In this document: positions 9,825 to 17,974 of the stretch, piece after piece
Layout of the letters: every line of letters begins with the position of its first letter
Numbering within the stretch: position 1 is the first letter of the stretch
NCBI RefSeq assembly: GCF_026391055.1
Contig: NZ_JAPLET010000010.1
Coordinates: 248,001 to 312,000 of the forward strand
Length of the DNA: 64,000 nt
Reading direction: 5' to 3'
Origin: Spirosoma sp.
GTDB taxonomy: Bacteria > Bacteroidota > Bacteroidia > Cytophagales > Spirosomataceae
Translations under genes and position numbers: made by a program
The notes under the pieces: generated by a model
Told to the model about the DNA's origin: nothing
Databases searched by the model: none
The model's input: the letters and a program-made list of their open reading frames with translations, nothing else

Positions 9825-11504
9825 TTAAAGCGTGGTTTCGTATCTGCTCGTATTACTCTGTGCTGTCTTACCTAAAATCAGATCAGCGGCTTTTTCAGCA
9901 ATCATAATAACCGGCGCGTTGGTATTCCCCGATACGATTGTGGGCATAATGGAGGCATCTACTACCCGAAGTCCCTCAATACCCCGAACCCGCAAGTTGT
10001 TATCCACAACGGCCAGCTCATCGGACGTCGGCCCCATTTTGCAGGTCCCGACCGGATGGTAAACTGTTTCCAGAACACTCAGTACATGCTGCCAAAGGTC
10101 ATCGTCCGATGCATGGACCGCCGGTACGTTAATGCCACGGCTGTAGGGACCGAACGCATCGGCCTGCATTACCTCAATCGTTTTTCGAAGGCCGCTGAGC
10201 AACACCTGCCGATCCTGTTCATCGGTCAGGTAATTTGGCTGAATAATAGGAGCGTCGAGCGGATTACCAGACCGCAGTCCAACGTAACCCCGACTTTTGG
10301 GCTTAAGCAAAGTTGGCAGAACGGTATAGCCATCCGTTACGGGGTAGGTTGCCAGGTTATAAAAATCTGTCTTGTCCGTCGTATCGAAATGAACGGGGGC
10401 AAAATGGAGCTGCATGTCGATACGGCCCGCATCGGCATCGGCACGGCTAAGCCGATCGGTTTGTAAAAAGGCAACGGCTTCGAGCGGGCTTATGGTCATC
10501 GGTCCTTTTTTGCTGATCAAGAACTGGGCCAGCCCTTTCAGCTGGTTCAATGGTTTGAGGTGAAAATTAGCAGAAATCCCCCGCTGCGAGCATAAGCTAC
10601 TAACCCCCGAAAAAAGATGATCCTGCAAATTATGCCCTACGCCCGGCAGCTCTTTCTTCATCGGAATTCCAACCGACCGAAGCTCATCAGCAGGCCCAAC
10701 CCCGGACAGCATTAATAACTGTGGTGATTGAAACGCTCCCGCCGACAGGATTACTTCTTTGCGCGCCCTCGCCTGCTGCGTCTGGTTTTTACCCGTTATA
10801 AACTCAACACCAGTTGCCCGATCCTGCTCAATCAGAACCTGCTTTGTGTGGGCGTGGGTAATGACTTTGAGGTTTGGCCGATTGAGGGCGGGCTTTAAAA
10901 AGGCAGTTGCTGCGCTATGCCGTCGGCCATCCCTGATCGTGAATTGAAATAACCCCGTACCTTCCTGTTCGGCCCCGTTATAATCATCGTTTTTTCGAAT
11001 ACCGGATTGCAGGCAGGCATTGACGAAAGCTCCGGCAAGCGGTGTTTGAAAGCGTGTAGCAAACGTGACGTTTAACGGACCACTCCGGCCGTGGTAACGC
11101 GGATCGAGCTGATCGAACTGTTCGTTATGCTCTGACCGGATGAAATAAGGCAAAATATCATCGTACCCCCAGCCCAAATTGCCATATGCGGCCCAATCGT
11201 CGTAATCGAGCCGGTTGCCGCGCACATACGCCATTGCATTAGTCGACGAGCAGCCACCCAGCGTTTTTCCTCTCGGCTGATACATCCGCCGTCCATTAAG
11301 TGCCTGTTGCGGTTCTGTCCAGAATCCCCAGTCAACGGTTGATCCATGCAGTTTTGTATAAGCGGCCGGAATCTGAATCTCCATTTTCGAATCAGAACCA
11401 CCCGCTTCCAGCAGTAGTACTGAATTTGCCGGATCAGCCGAAAGCCGATTTGCCAGCACACAGCCAGCCGAGCCAGCACCAACAATGATGTAATCAAAGT
11501 CCAT
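9825..11504 (-). CDS. GMC-family FAD oxidoreductase (choline/alcohol dehydrogenase type)
   Basis: A 559-residue cytoplasmic flavoenzyme of the glucose-methanol-choline family. The dinucleotide motif GAGSAG is at residues 8-13 and Glu33 lies in LLLEAGG. The GMC signature follows ([20 protein letters not shown]), and the catalytic His sits in [11 protein letters not shown] near residue 480, with Asn in SGNTNAPV near the end. The pattern is closest to BetA/AlkJ-like alcohol dehydrogenases. There is no betaine aldehyde dehydrogenase or transporter beside it, so choline as substrate is not supported by context. It probably has its own promoter after the psd terminator. Confidence 0.92.
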   Translation of the reverse strand: MDFDYIIVGAGSAGCVLANRLSADPANSVLLLEAGGSDSKMEIQIPAAYTKLHGSTVDWGFWTEPQQALNGRRMYQPRGKTLGGCSSTNAMAYVRGNRLDYDDWAAYGNLGWGYDDILPYFIRSEHNEQFDQLDPRYHGRSGPLNVTFATRFQTPLAGAFVNACLQSGIRKNDDYNGAEQEGTGLFQFTIRDGRRHSAATAFLKPALNRPNLKVITHAHTKQVLIEQDRATGVEFITGKNQTQQARARKEVILSAGAFQSPQLLMLSGVGPADELRSVGIPMKKELPGVGHNLQDHLFSGVSSLCSQRGISANFHLKPLNQLKGLAQFLISKKGPMTISPLEAVAFLQTDRLSRADADAGRIDMQLHFAPVHFDTTDKTDFYNLATYPVTDGYTVLPTLLKPKSRGYVGLRSGNPLDAPIIQPNYLTDEQDRQVLLSGLRKTIEVMQADAFGPYSRGINVPAVHASDDDLWQHVLSVLETVYHPVGTCKMGPTSDELAVVDNNLRVRGIEGLRVVDASIMPTIVSGNTNAPVIMIAEKAADLILGKTAQSNTSRYETTL

Positions 11505-11561
11505 AGCTACAAAGCATTTAGGTCCATAAATTACAACTATTGCTTAGAATAAGTACAAAAA

Positions 11562-11606
11562 AAAGCGACTTGTCTTAGTAGCTCTTAATCTACCAAAACA
11601 AGTCGC
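11562..11606 (-). terminator. Terminator of the phosphatidylserine decarboxylase gene
   Basis: Inverted arms GCGACTTGT (from 11564) and ACAAGTCGC (to 11606) are followed, on the minus strand, by an uninterrupted T run. It lies 19 bases after the psd stop. Confidence 0.8.
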
Positions 11607-11624
11607 ATTCCTATTAATGCTCTT

Positions 11625-12296
11625 TTATTCCTTCTCGGGTAACTCAGCAACTACTGTAACACCACCCCGTGTTACGTCGCCTATATTAACTTTAATTTCA
11701 GCGTCTAAAGGCAAAAACAGATCAACCCGGGAGCCAAATTTGATAAAGCCAAACTCATCGCCCTGCTTCACGGGCTGTCCTTCTTTTACGTACCAGATAA
11801 TACGTCGGGCCACCGCACCGGCTATTTGCCGAAACAATATTTCTGTACCACTAGCAGCCTGAACAACAACCGTTGTGCGTTCATTTTCCGTACTCGATTT
11901 TGGATGCCAGGCCACTAAATACTTACCGGGGAAATATTTGAAGTACTTAACAACACCTGTAATCGGGTTGCGGTTAACGTGTACGTTTAGGGGCGACATA
12001 AAAATCGACACCTGCCGACGACGATCTTTAAAATACTCACTTTCAACGGTTTCTTCAATAACAACTACCTTACCGTCAGCCGGAGCAATGACCTGTGTTT
12101 CGCCGGTTGTGAGTGGGCGTGTGGGAATACGAAAGAACTGTACTACCAATAGAAACAAAATCAGGCTTACTATGGCTAATAAGACAATGGCTGTCGAATT
12201 ATCGGAGAATAAGTAAAAATAGGCGAGCAGGTTCAGGGCTAGTAGCACCAGCCCTGTCGTAATCATGATTGTTTTGCCTTCGCGGTGTAAGCGCAT
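11625..12296 (-). CDS. psd: Phosphatidylserine decarboxylase proenzyme
   Basis: A 223-residue short-form decarboxylase that makes phosphatidylethanolamine from phosphatidylserine. Two hydrophobic segments near residues 13-50 anchor it in the inner membrane. The self-cleavage site is the Gly-Ser of KFGSRVDLFLP near residue 187, where Ser becomes the pyruvoyl group. His in SPLNVHVNRNP and the APADGKVV segment are also conserved. The start MRLHREG is typical of the Bacteroidota enzyme. It lies downstream of the glutamate dehydrogenase gene on the same strand, but a strong inverted repeat separates them. Confidence 0.95.
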   Translation of the reverse strand: MRLHREGKTIMITTGLVLLALNLLAYFYLFSDNSTAIVLLAIVSLILFLLVVQFFRIPTRPLTTGETQVIAPADGKVVVIEETVESEYFKDRRRQVSIFMSPLNVHVNRNPITGVVKYFKYFPGKYLVAWHPKSSTENERTTVVVQAASGTEILFRQIAGAVARRIIWYVKEGQPVKQGDEFGFIKFGSRVDLFLPLDAEIKVNIGDVTRGGVTVVAELPEKE

Positions 12297-12300
12297 AATA

Positions 12301-12405
12301 AAATGTATGATGTGTAAACGGGGTTGGCCCGTGCCGTATGATGTATTATCAATGCATCAAGTATGAGCAAAAATAGACATCATACAGTACACATCATACA
12401 TTTCA
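12301..12405. repeat. Period-7 word-repeat inverted repeat between gdhA and psd
   Basis: Perfect 16-base arms lie at 12301-12316 (AAATGTATGATGTGTA) and 12388-12403. An inner inverted pair (GTATGATGT near 12336 and ACATCATAC at 12378-12386) is nested within. The right side reads as four 7-base words from 12378 (CATCATA, CAGTACA, then CATCATA again and a fourth). It starts five bases upstream of the psd start codon, so it may end gdhA transcription and also shape the psd leader. Confidence 0.85.
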
Positions 12406-12412
12406 CGGTAAA

Positions 12413-13687
12413 TCAATATCCTCCACGAAATTTGTAGGTGCTTGACACTTTGTCAATAGCAACAATATAGGCGGCCAGTCTCAGCGGTACCTGATAGCGT
12501 TGTGAGGTATCGAACACGCGGTCGAAGGCGTCTTTCATGACCCGGTCGGCCCGGCGATTGATTCGATCGAGCGTCCATTTGTAGCCGATGCGGTTTTGTA
12601 CCCATTCAAAGTAAGAAACCGTAACGCCACCGGCATTAGCCAGGATATCCGGCACGACCAGAATACCTTTGCTGTTGATAATCTCGTCGGCGCTGGCCGA
12701 TGTTGGTCCGTTGGCCCCCTCCACGATCATTTTAGCCTGAATTGAGGCTGCATTGTCTTCCGTAATAACATCCTCCTTGGCGGCCGGAACCAGCACATCT
12801 ACTGCCAAAGACAAGAGTTCTTCGTTCGAGATTTTCTCGGCTCCGCTGAATCCTTCCAGTGTTCCTTTATTTTTATTCCGGTAGCTTACAGCCGCCGTGA
12901 TGTCGATACCACTCTTGTTATAATAACCGCCCGAAATATCGCTGATGGCCACTACCGTAACACCCCGTTCGTGGAGGAGTTCGGCCGCAAAGGACCCAAC
13001 GTTCCCGAAGCCCTGAATAGCCGCTGTAGCCCGGTAGGGATTCATGCGCAATTTATCCATAGCAGCTAGAGCGGCTACTGTAACCCCCCGTCCCGTTGCT
13101 TCGGTGCGGCCCAGCGACCCACCCAGAACGAGCGGTTTACCCGTTACAACGTTGTTGACGGTCATGCCCTTTGCTTTCGAGTACTCATCGACAATCCAAG
13201 CCATCTCGCGCGGACCGGTCCCCATGTCGGGAGCCGGAATATCACGATCGGGACCAATAACATCGAGCATGGCAACGGTGTACTGGCGAATAAGTCGTTC
13301 GATCTCACCGGCCGACATTTCGCGGGGGTTACAGGCAATACCGCCTTTGGCACCTCCATACGGAATGTCGACTACGGCACATTTCCAGGTCATCCAGGCG
13401 GCCAAAGCCCGAACTTCATCGAGGTGGACCCCCGGATCAAGCCGAATACCCCCTTTAGCAGGCCCCAGAATATTGGAATGAATAACCCGGTAGCCTTCAA
13501 AAACCTTAATGGATCCGTTATCCATGGTAACAGGCAGCCCCACAATTACCTGCCGGGCGGGCACTTTCAATATATCATACATTTCGTCCGATATGCCCAC
13601 CAGTTTGGCAGCGGCATCGAAACGCGACATCATTGACTCAAGCGGATTCTCCTTGTCTTTTATCGGAGCTGGTTCAATATATCCCAT
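12413..13687 (-). CDS. gdhA: Glutamate dehydrogenase (Glu/Leu/Phe/Val dehydrogenase family)
   Basis: A 424-residue enzyme that interconverts glutamate and 2-oxoglutarate plus ammonium. Substrate-side motifs are GPAKGGIRLDPGVHLDEV and DIPYGGAKGGI, with the catalytic Lys in GGAKGG, followed by DIPAPDMGTG. The nucleotide fold begins with IQGFGNVGSFAAELL around residue 225. Length and the short N-terminus fit the catabolic hexameric class; cofactor preference is not deducible with confidence. A 334-base AT-rich gap upstream separates it from the divergent DksA-like gene. In that gap a CAAATTTG box (13716-13723) with TTTG upstream could be its promoter. Confidence 0.95.
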   Translation of the reverse strand: MGYIEPAPIKDKENPLESMMSRFDAAAKLVGISDEMYDILKVPARQVIVGLPVTMDNGSIKVFEGYRVIHSNILGPAKGGIRLDPGVHLDEVRALAAWMTWKCAVVDIPYGGAKGGIACNPREMSAGEIERLIRQYTVAMLDVIGPDRDIPAPDMGTGPREMAWIVDEYSKAKGMTVNNVVTGKPLVLGGSLGRTEATGRGVTVAALAAMDKLRMNPYRATAAIQGFGNVGSFAAELLHERGVTVVAISDISGGYYNKSGIDITAAVSYRNKNKGTLEGFSGAEKISNEELLSLAVDVLVPAAKEDVITEDNAASIQAKMIVEGANGPTSASADEIINSKGILVVPDILANAGGVTVSYFEWVQNRIGYKWTLDRINRRADRVMKDAFDRVFDTSQRYQVPLRLAAYIVAIDKVSSTYKFRGGY

Positions 13688-14021
13688 GTCTTTACTTTAA
13701 CTTCTTTGATAAAAACAAATTTGTTCGTGAAGTGTCCCGCAAACTTAATAAATCAATAGTCACATTGCGAAAGGTATATTTTTTCTAAGATTAATATAAT
13801 AACAAAAAGCCATACAATCATGCTTTTTTTTGATTTGTTCCAAAACAGATATTACCCATTTAACGCAGGCTCCAAATATTAATTCGTGAAACGATAAAAT
13901 ATCCATTTGATGATTTTTTTGAAAAATTAATGGATTGATAAATAGCACATTGAATTAATGCTTAATAAACATTAATTTTGTGGCCTAAATAAGGTACGCA
14001 CCATTTAACGTAGCACTTGAT
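13688..14021. other. AT-rich divergent intergenic region
   Basis: This 334-base gap between gdhA and the DksA-like gene holds no plausible gene. It is distinctly AT-rich and contains a good plus-strand promoter (13950-13980) and a weaker minus-strand candidate at 13716-13743 with 16-base spacing. I see no repeat. Confidence 0.7.
13950..13980 (+). promoter_or_regulatory. Bacteroidota-type promoter for the DksA-like gene
   Basis: TTG at 13950-13952 and TAATTTTG at 13973-13980 are separated by 20 bases, matching the TTTG / TAnnTTTG consensus of the Bacteroidota primary sigma factor. The predicted start of transcription is about 35 bases before the ATG at 14022. Confidence 0.55.
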
Positions 14022-14408
14022 ATGGTTCAGGACGAGAAAAAGCGGTATTCAGAAGAAGATTTAAAGGAATTCGAGGAGCTGATCGGTCAGAAACTCGATG
14101 CTACTCGTAGTGAGCTGAACTACATAAAAGAAACGCTTAGCAAACGGAACGATAGCGGCACAGACAATACATCAGGTAATTCGAAATTGCTTGAAGACGG
14201 TGCTGATACCAGTGAGCGTGAAAATTTAAGTCAGCTTGCCGCCCGCCTGCAGAAGTTCATTCAGCAACTGGATGCTGCTATGGTACGGATCAAGAACGGC
14301 ACTTACGGTATTTGTAAGGATACGGGTAAGCTTATTCCTAAAGAACGTCTTCGGGCTGTTCCCCACACCCAGCAGACGATCGAAGCTAAATTACGTCAGT
14401 CGAAATAA
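14022..14408 (+). CDS. TraR/DksA-family protein lacking the zinc-binding cysteines
   Basis: A 128-residue protein with the DksA/TraR layout: an N-terminal coiled coil (residues about 8-45 and 65-90) and a C-terminal globule starting IKNGTYGICKDTGKLIPKERL. DksA proteins bind RNA polymerase through the secondary channel, and four cysteines usually hold a zinc. Here only one cysteine exists in the whole protein (in YGIC), so a classical zinc finger cannot form. Similar cysteine-poor versions are common in Bacteroidota. It has its own promoter and a strong terminator, so it is probably monocistronic. Confidence 0.85.
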   Translation: MVQDEKKRYSEEDLKEFEELIGQKLDATRSELNYIKETLSKRNDSGTDNTSGNSKLLEDGADTSERENLSQLAARLQKFIQQLDAAMVRIKNGTYGICKDTGKLIPKERLRAVPHTQQTIEAKLRQSK

Positions 14409-14472
14409 CAGCTTGCATTACAGGTTCTCTTAAACGCAGAAAACGAGAAAGAGAGGCTTATTTTTTTAGAGT

Positions 14473-14510
14473 AAAAAAGCTCCGGCCCACCAGATGCCGG
14501 AGCTTTTTTT
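14473..14510 (+). terminator. Terminator of the DksA-like gene
   Basis: Arms AAAAAAGCTCCGGC (14473-14486) and GCCGGAGCTTTTTT (from 14496) with flanking A and T runs give a textbook intrinsic terminator that can work in both directions. Confidence 0.9.
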
Positions 14511-14581
14511 TCCTCATAATTTTAAACAAATTAATCACTTTTGAGTAAATAGGTCAGAAAGAAATTTAATTATTCGAAATC

Positions 14582-15001
14582 ATGCTTGAACGCCTGGAAG
14601 AAATTCGGGAGAACATATTCCGCTATCTGGAAGCCCGTATTGAGCTATTCACCCTGGAGAGCCGGGGAAAAATTGAAGAAGGTGTTGTCGTTGCGGTTCA
14701 TAGCATTGTGTTAGCATTGCTGGGCACAATGACAGTTATCTTTTTATTTAGCTTACTGGCAGCTTACCTAAACGAAGTAACAAATAGCAAGTATCTGGGT
14801 TTTTTAATCGTAGCAGCCTTTTTTCTTCTTTTAAGTATAATCTGGATTGCCGCAAAAGACTTTTTTAAATCGAAGATCAGAGAAGCTGCCTATAGTGCTT
14901 TGAAGAAAAGTCAGGAGAAAAAACTTGAAGAAAAATCAGATGCCGTTGAACAACTAATGGCCCAAACGCGGTCGTCGATGAGTAACAGCGCTAATTCGTG
15001 A
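14582..15001 (+). CDS. Phage-holin-fold family small membrane protein
   Basis: A 139-residue protein with two central membrane segments (roughly residues 35-62 and 70-92) between an amphipathic N-terminal helix (LEEIRENIFRYLEARIELF) and a charged Lys/Glu-rich tail. This is the layout of the putative actinobacterial-holin/phage-holin superfamily, which in Bacteroidota are cell-encoded envelope proteins rather than lysis genes. No lysin or phage gene is nearby. It is followed by an acidic membrane protein on the same strand, and the two may act together. The function is unknown. Confidence 0.7.
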   Translation: MLERLEEIRENIFRYLEARIELFTLESRGKIEEGVVVAVHSIVLALLGTMTVIFLFSLLAAYLNEVTNSKYLGFLIVAAFFLLLSIIWIAAKDFFKSKIREAAYSALKKSQEKKLEEKSDAVEQLMAQTRSSMSNSANS

Positions 15002-15079
15002 ATTGCTCTGATGTTTCTGTAAACGACTAAAAATCTACTACTTATTGATTCTCTATACTCGAATCCTTACTTTATTGCA

Positions 15080-15616
15080 ATGGAAGATCCTAAAGTACCT
15101 TTTGCTGATACAACCGCACGCCGGGCCCAACTTATGGCGGCCACAGAGCAGTTCAAAACATCCATTACCGACAGCGTCGATGCTATAAAAGGTGATGCAA
15201 CTGAGGTCGGTAAAACGACCGCGTTTGTAGCAGGTGCTGCTTTAGCCGTATATTTGGTTGTAAATGCCATTCTGCCCAAATCCGACGAGTATCGGTATGC
15301 CGAAAAATACGGCGAACCAGACGACGAGGATTATGACTATGACGAAAGCGACGACGAGGATAGCGATTATCCCCATGCCAAAGCGCCAACGCATAAAGCC
15401 ATAAAGCAGCAGGCCAACAAAGTTCAAAAGTCAGCCGCAGCCAGTGGGTTGATCGGTGGTCTCTTAACATCTGTATTGACCAACATAGCTCGCGAGCAGC
15501 TAACTGGATTTTTAGCCCGCATCCGTACAAATAATGCCATCAATCCAACTGCCCAACCAACCCAATACCACAAACAGGCCCCAACAGAGCCTGTTGACTA
15601 TACTCCGGGATTATAA
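15080..15616 (+). CDS. Hypothetical acidic single-pass membrane protein
   Basis: A 178-residue protein not recognised by name. Residues about 1-48 are a polar helix (TEQFKTSITDSVDAIKGDATEVG), 49-68 a membrane segment (TAFVAGAALAVYLVVNAIL), and about 72-97 a strongly acidic linker rich in Asp, Glu and Tyr. A second mildly hydrophobic helix follows (SAAASGLIGGLLTSVLTNIA). The overall plan resembles YtxH-like membrane proteins. It lies in the same direction as the holin-fold gene, and its 3' end overlaps the next reading frame by up to 83 bases. Confidence 0.7.
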   Translation: MEDPKVPFADTTARRAQLMAATEQFKTSITDSVDAIKGDATEVGKTTAFVAGAALAVYLVVNAILPKSDEYRYAEKYGEPDDEDYDYDESDDEDSDYPHAKAPTHKAIKQQANKVQKSAAASGLIGGLLTSVLTNIAREQLTGFLARIRTNNAINPTAQPTQYHKQAPTEPVDYTPGL

Positions 15617-16343
15617 GCTGTCTGGCCGCAAAGCATTTGCCGTCTTGCTCGACCCTGATAAGGTCGAGCAAGACGCGTTTACTACCCTTCTTCAACGTAC
15701 CGCCGATTATCCTGTCGATTTTTTTCTGGTTGGAGGCAGTCTGGTTACCGATTACGCACACAAAGAGGTCATTGCCACGATTCGTCGCTACTCCAGCACA
15801 CCGGTCATTCTGTTTCCGGGAAATCCACTTCATATAGAATCGTCGGCGGATGCTGTATTGCTCCTATCGCTTATTTCGGGACGTAATGCCGATTTTTTAA
15901 TTGGTCAGCATGTCATAGCCGCACCTCTACTCAAAAAAAGCGGCCTGGAGATTTTACCTACGGGCTATATGGTGGTTGACAGCGGTACGCAAACAACTGT
16001 CTCCTACATTAGTGGTACGATGCCTTTGCCGCACGATAAACCGGATGTAGCAGCCTGTACTGCCCTTGCAGGTGAAATGCTTGGCTTACAGCTAATGTAT
16101 CTTGACGCCGGTAGCGGAGCCCGCCGACCGGTATCAGCCGCTATGATCGCAGCCGTACGAAAAGCTGTAAATGTTCCTATTATTGTAGGTGGTGGGATAA
16201 CTTCAGGTGAAAAAGCCTACGAAGCGCTGAAAGCCGGTGCCGATATGATTGTGGTAGGCAACGGTGTGGAGCAGGACCCGGATTTATTACCTCAACTAGC
16301 AACAGTAGTGCGCGAGTTTAACCAATCCGTTGTCCAAGCATAA
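15534..16343 (+). CDS. Geranylgeranylglyceryl/heptaprenylglyceryl phosphate synthase
   Basis: A TIM-barrel prenyltransferase of the GGGP synthase/PcrB family, which joins glycerol-1-phosphate to a polyprenyl diphosphate to give an ether lipid precursor. Motifs are LLDPDKV, FLVGGSLVTD, VILFPGNPLHI, TGYMVVDSG, YLDAGSGARRPV and the phosphate loops VGGGITSGEKA and ADMIVVGNGVEQ. The ATG at 15534 gives 269 residues and an 83-base overlap with the previous gene. An in-frame TTG at 15594 gives 249 residues, starts exactly where family similarity starts (LTILRDYKLSGRKAFAVLLDPDK), and leaves a 23-base overlap. The start is therefore uncertain. Bacteroidota enzymes of this family exist, but the final lipid in this organism is unknown. 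Confidence 0.92.
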   Translation: MPSIQLPNQPNTTNRPQQSLLTILRDYKLSGRKAFAVLLDPDKVEQDAFTTLLQRTADYPVDFFLVGGSLVTDYAHKEVIATIRRYSSTPVILFPGNPLHIESSADAVLLLSLISGRNADFLIGQHVIAAPLLKKSGLEILPTGYMVVDSGTQTTVSYISGTMPLPHDKPDVAACTALAGEMLGLQLMYLDAGSGARRPVSAAMIAAVRKAVNVPIIVGGGITSGEKAYEALKAGADMIVVGNGVEQDPDLLPQLATVVREFNQSVVQA

Positions 16344-16347
16344 GTTC

Positions 16348-16785
16348 ATGAAACATTTTGTAAAGACCCTCCTCATTGGAGTAATCACGGCTTCTGTCCT
16401 TATAATGTTGAGCTCCGTTGCTCACTGTCAATCGGCCGATCAAAAGGTATATACAGTTCCTGAGGTTCAGCCGGAGTTTCCCGGCGGCTATACAGCGTTG
16501 AGCCGATATCTGGCTGAAACCATAAAAGTACCGGGCTCTATGGTACGTAAACACTACGACACCGGACCTATAGCAGCCAAGTTTATCGTCAATGATATTG
16601 GCTACATACAGGATATCCGCATCACGATGAAACCACTCGATAAGAAGACATTGAAAGGTGTGCAGAGCTATATTACAAATATCATCGCTGCCATTGAAAA
16701 GATGCCGCGCTGGCAACCGGGTAAGGTAGGCGGCAAAGACGTAGCGGTATTTTACACCTTACCAATTGAGATTACGATACAGTGA
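16348..16785 (+). CDS. Secreted TonB C-terminal-domain protein
   Basis: A 145-residue protein with an N-terminal signal peptide (MKHFVKTLLIGVITASVLIM) and a single TonB-C fold. The segments are FPGGYTALSRYLAETIKVP, GPIAAKFIVNDIGYIQDIRI, IEKMPRWQPGKVGGKDVAVFYTLPIEI. It lacks the membrane-span plus proline-rich linker of a true TonB, so energy transduction is unlikely. Such stand-alone domains are abundant in Bacteroidota with unknown role. ATG 16348 lies four bases after the previous stop, so it is co-transcribed with the prenylglyceryl phosphate synthase. Confidence 0.85.
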   Translation: MKHFVKTLLIGVITASVLIMLSSVAHCQSADQKVYTVPEVQPEFPGGYTALSRYLAETIKVPGSMVRKHYDTGPIAAKFIVNDIGYIQDIRITMKPLDKKTLKGVQSYITNIIAAIEKMPRWQPGKVGGKDVAVFYTLPIEITIQ

Positions 16786-16805
16786 GAAGAGATGATCTTT
16801 TGAGT

Positions 16806-16870
16806 CGGTAAGTTAATAAGTGGCTGACGCAAGAGGTATTTGCTTGCGTCAGCCACTTATTAACTTACCG
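16806..16870. terminator. 28-base perfect palindrome, bidirectional terminator
   Basis: Arms 16806-16833 and 16843-16870 are exact inverted copies with a 9-base loop. It fills the gap between two convergent genes (ends at 16785 and 16876). No long T run follows, so it may act by stem stability. The left arm has a hint of an 8-base word (TAAGT repeated at 8-base spacing). Confidence 0.85.
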
Positions 16871-16875
16871 GCTAT

Positions 16876-17802
16876 TTACACATTCATCAACGATTCCCGA
16901 CGGCGCATTTTACCGGCCGGAATACCAAACATCATTTTAAAGCGACGGCAGAAGTACGCGGTATCTTTATAACCCACTTCGGCACCAATAGCCCGTATGC
17001 TCTTCTTGCTCGTACGTAGTAAGCCAACAGCTGCCTCCATACGCTGATACTCAATATAATCTTGCGGGTTAATACCCGTCAGCATCTTGAAATACTGCCC
17101 AACGTAATCTTCTGACACGTTGGCTACGTTTGCCAGCACTTTGTTCGACAAGTCGCCACCCAGGTTTTCTTTGATGTACGCGAAGATGTCGATCAGACGG
17201 GGGTCTTTGAAGTAGGTACTGTTCGTAACAAGCTGCTCTACGAAGAGATGGTTTTTGAGAATATAGCGAACAACCTCAATAACGATTTCTTCTGTCTTTA
17301 TCTTGATGATACGCCCTTTACCAGCCAGATCGGTCATTTCTTCGGCCAGAATCTGGTCGATGGTCGTGGCTAGGTGCTCTTCCCGCTTGATAATAAAGGG
17401 GGGCACATCGAGTGAGTTAAAGAAGTTAACGGAGTCAAACACCTTCGCTTCAAACGATACATAGCCAAAGGAATTAGGCAAATGACCGATCAGCTTGGGA
17501 TCGTGGTTTCCTTCCCAATAGGATTCCCGGTGCGTCATGAACTCCTCGTTCGAGACGATTTTTGGGTTTGTAGGGTCACCGTAGGTCACCGTGACGTGTT
17601 TTCCACCCGGAATAAACAGCATATCACCCACATCTACCTTTATCTTTTCATCGCCAATGGAAACTTCTCCATTGAACAGGATTAGTAGCGTGTTCTCAAC
17701 ATCGTAGAAATTTTTGATGGTGATGGGCTGTAAAATCCGAATGTTGCGGGCCTTGATAAACTTAACGCCCAGCGATTCGATTATTTTATTGTAGTCTTCC
17801 AT
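16876..17802 (-). CDS. AraC-family transcriptional regulator
   Basis: A 308-residue regulator. Residues about 15-110 look like a cupin sensory domain (TLLILFNGEVSIGDEKIKVDVGDMLFIPGG), and residues about 200-305 hold the two helix-turn-helix motifs (LANVANVSEDYVGQYFKMLTGINPQDYI and IRAIGAEVGYKDTAYFCRRFKMMFGIPAG). Its ligand is unknown. Directly upstream are two tandem TAGTTTTG promoter boxes inside an 18-base-spaced direct repeat, suggesting autoregulation. Downstream of it (on the plus side) lies the palindrome terminator. The gene upstream on the same strand is not close enough to be in the operon: the acyl-CoA dehydrogenase ends at 17975. Confidence 0.93.
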   Translation of the reverse strand: MEDYNKIIESLGVKFIKARNIRILQPITIKNFYDVENTLLILFNGEVSIGDEKIKVDVGDMLFIPGGKHVTVTYGDPTNPKIVSNEEFMTHRESYWEGNHDPKLIGHLPNSFGYVSFEAKVFDSVNFFNSLDVPPFIIKREEHLATTIDQILAEEMTDLAGKGRIIKIKTEEIVIEVVRYILKNHLFVEQLVTNSTYFKDPRLIDIFAYIKENLGGDLSNKVLANVANVSEDYVGQYFKMLTGINPQDYIEYQRMEAAVGLLRTSKKSIRAIGAEVGYKDTAYFCRRFKMMFGIPAGKMRRRESLMNV

Positions 17803-17843
17803 AGTCGAAAGAAGTGTTTCCCAGATTGAATTCGTGCGTAAAG

Positions 17844-17897
17844 TTGCACAAAACTAATAATTTGTACAAAACTAATACAAGTATAAAAGTTTCCAAA
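17844..17897 (-). promoter_or_regulatory. Tandem promoters and direct-repeat operator of the AraC regulator
   Basis: On the minus strand TTTG (17894-17897) and TAGTTTTG (17867-17874) are 19 bases apart, an ideal Bacteroidota promoter. A second TAGTTTTG (17849-17856) has a TTG 21 bases upstream (17878-17880). The 16-base unit TATTAGTTTTGTRCAA occurs twice, at 17862-17877 and 17844-17859, with 18-base spacing. Such a direct repeat is the kind of site AraC proteins bind, so autoregulation is plausible. Confidence 0.7.
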
Positions 17898-17974
17898 TAA
17901 TAAAAAAAATAGTGCGTATTCGCATCGAACACGCACTACACCTTTAGAAAAATTCTATTTTACCAAGAAATGAC

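Noticed and set aside
14582..15001. A prophage remnant because of a holin-fold protein.
   Set aside because: No lysin, integrase, structural gene or attachment site is nearby; the family is common in Bacteroidota chromosomes.
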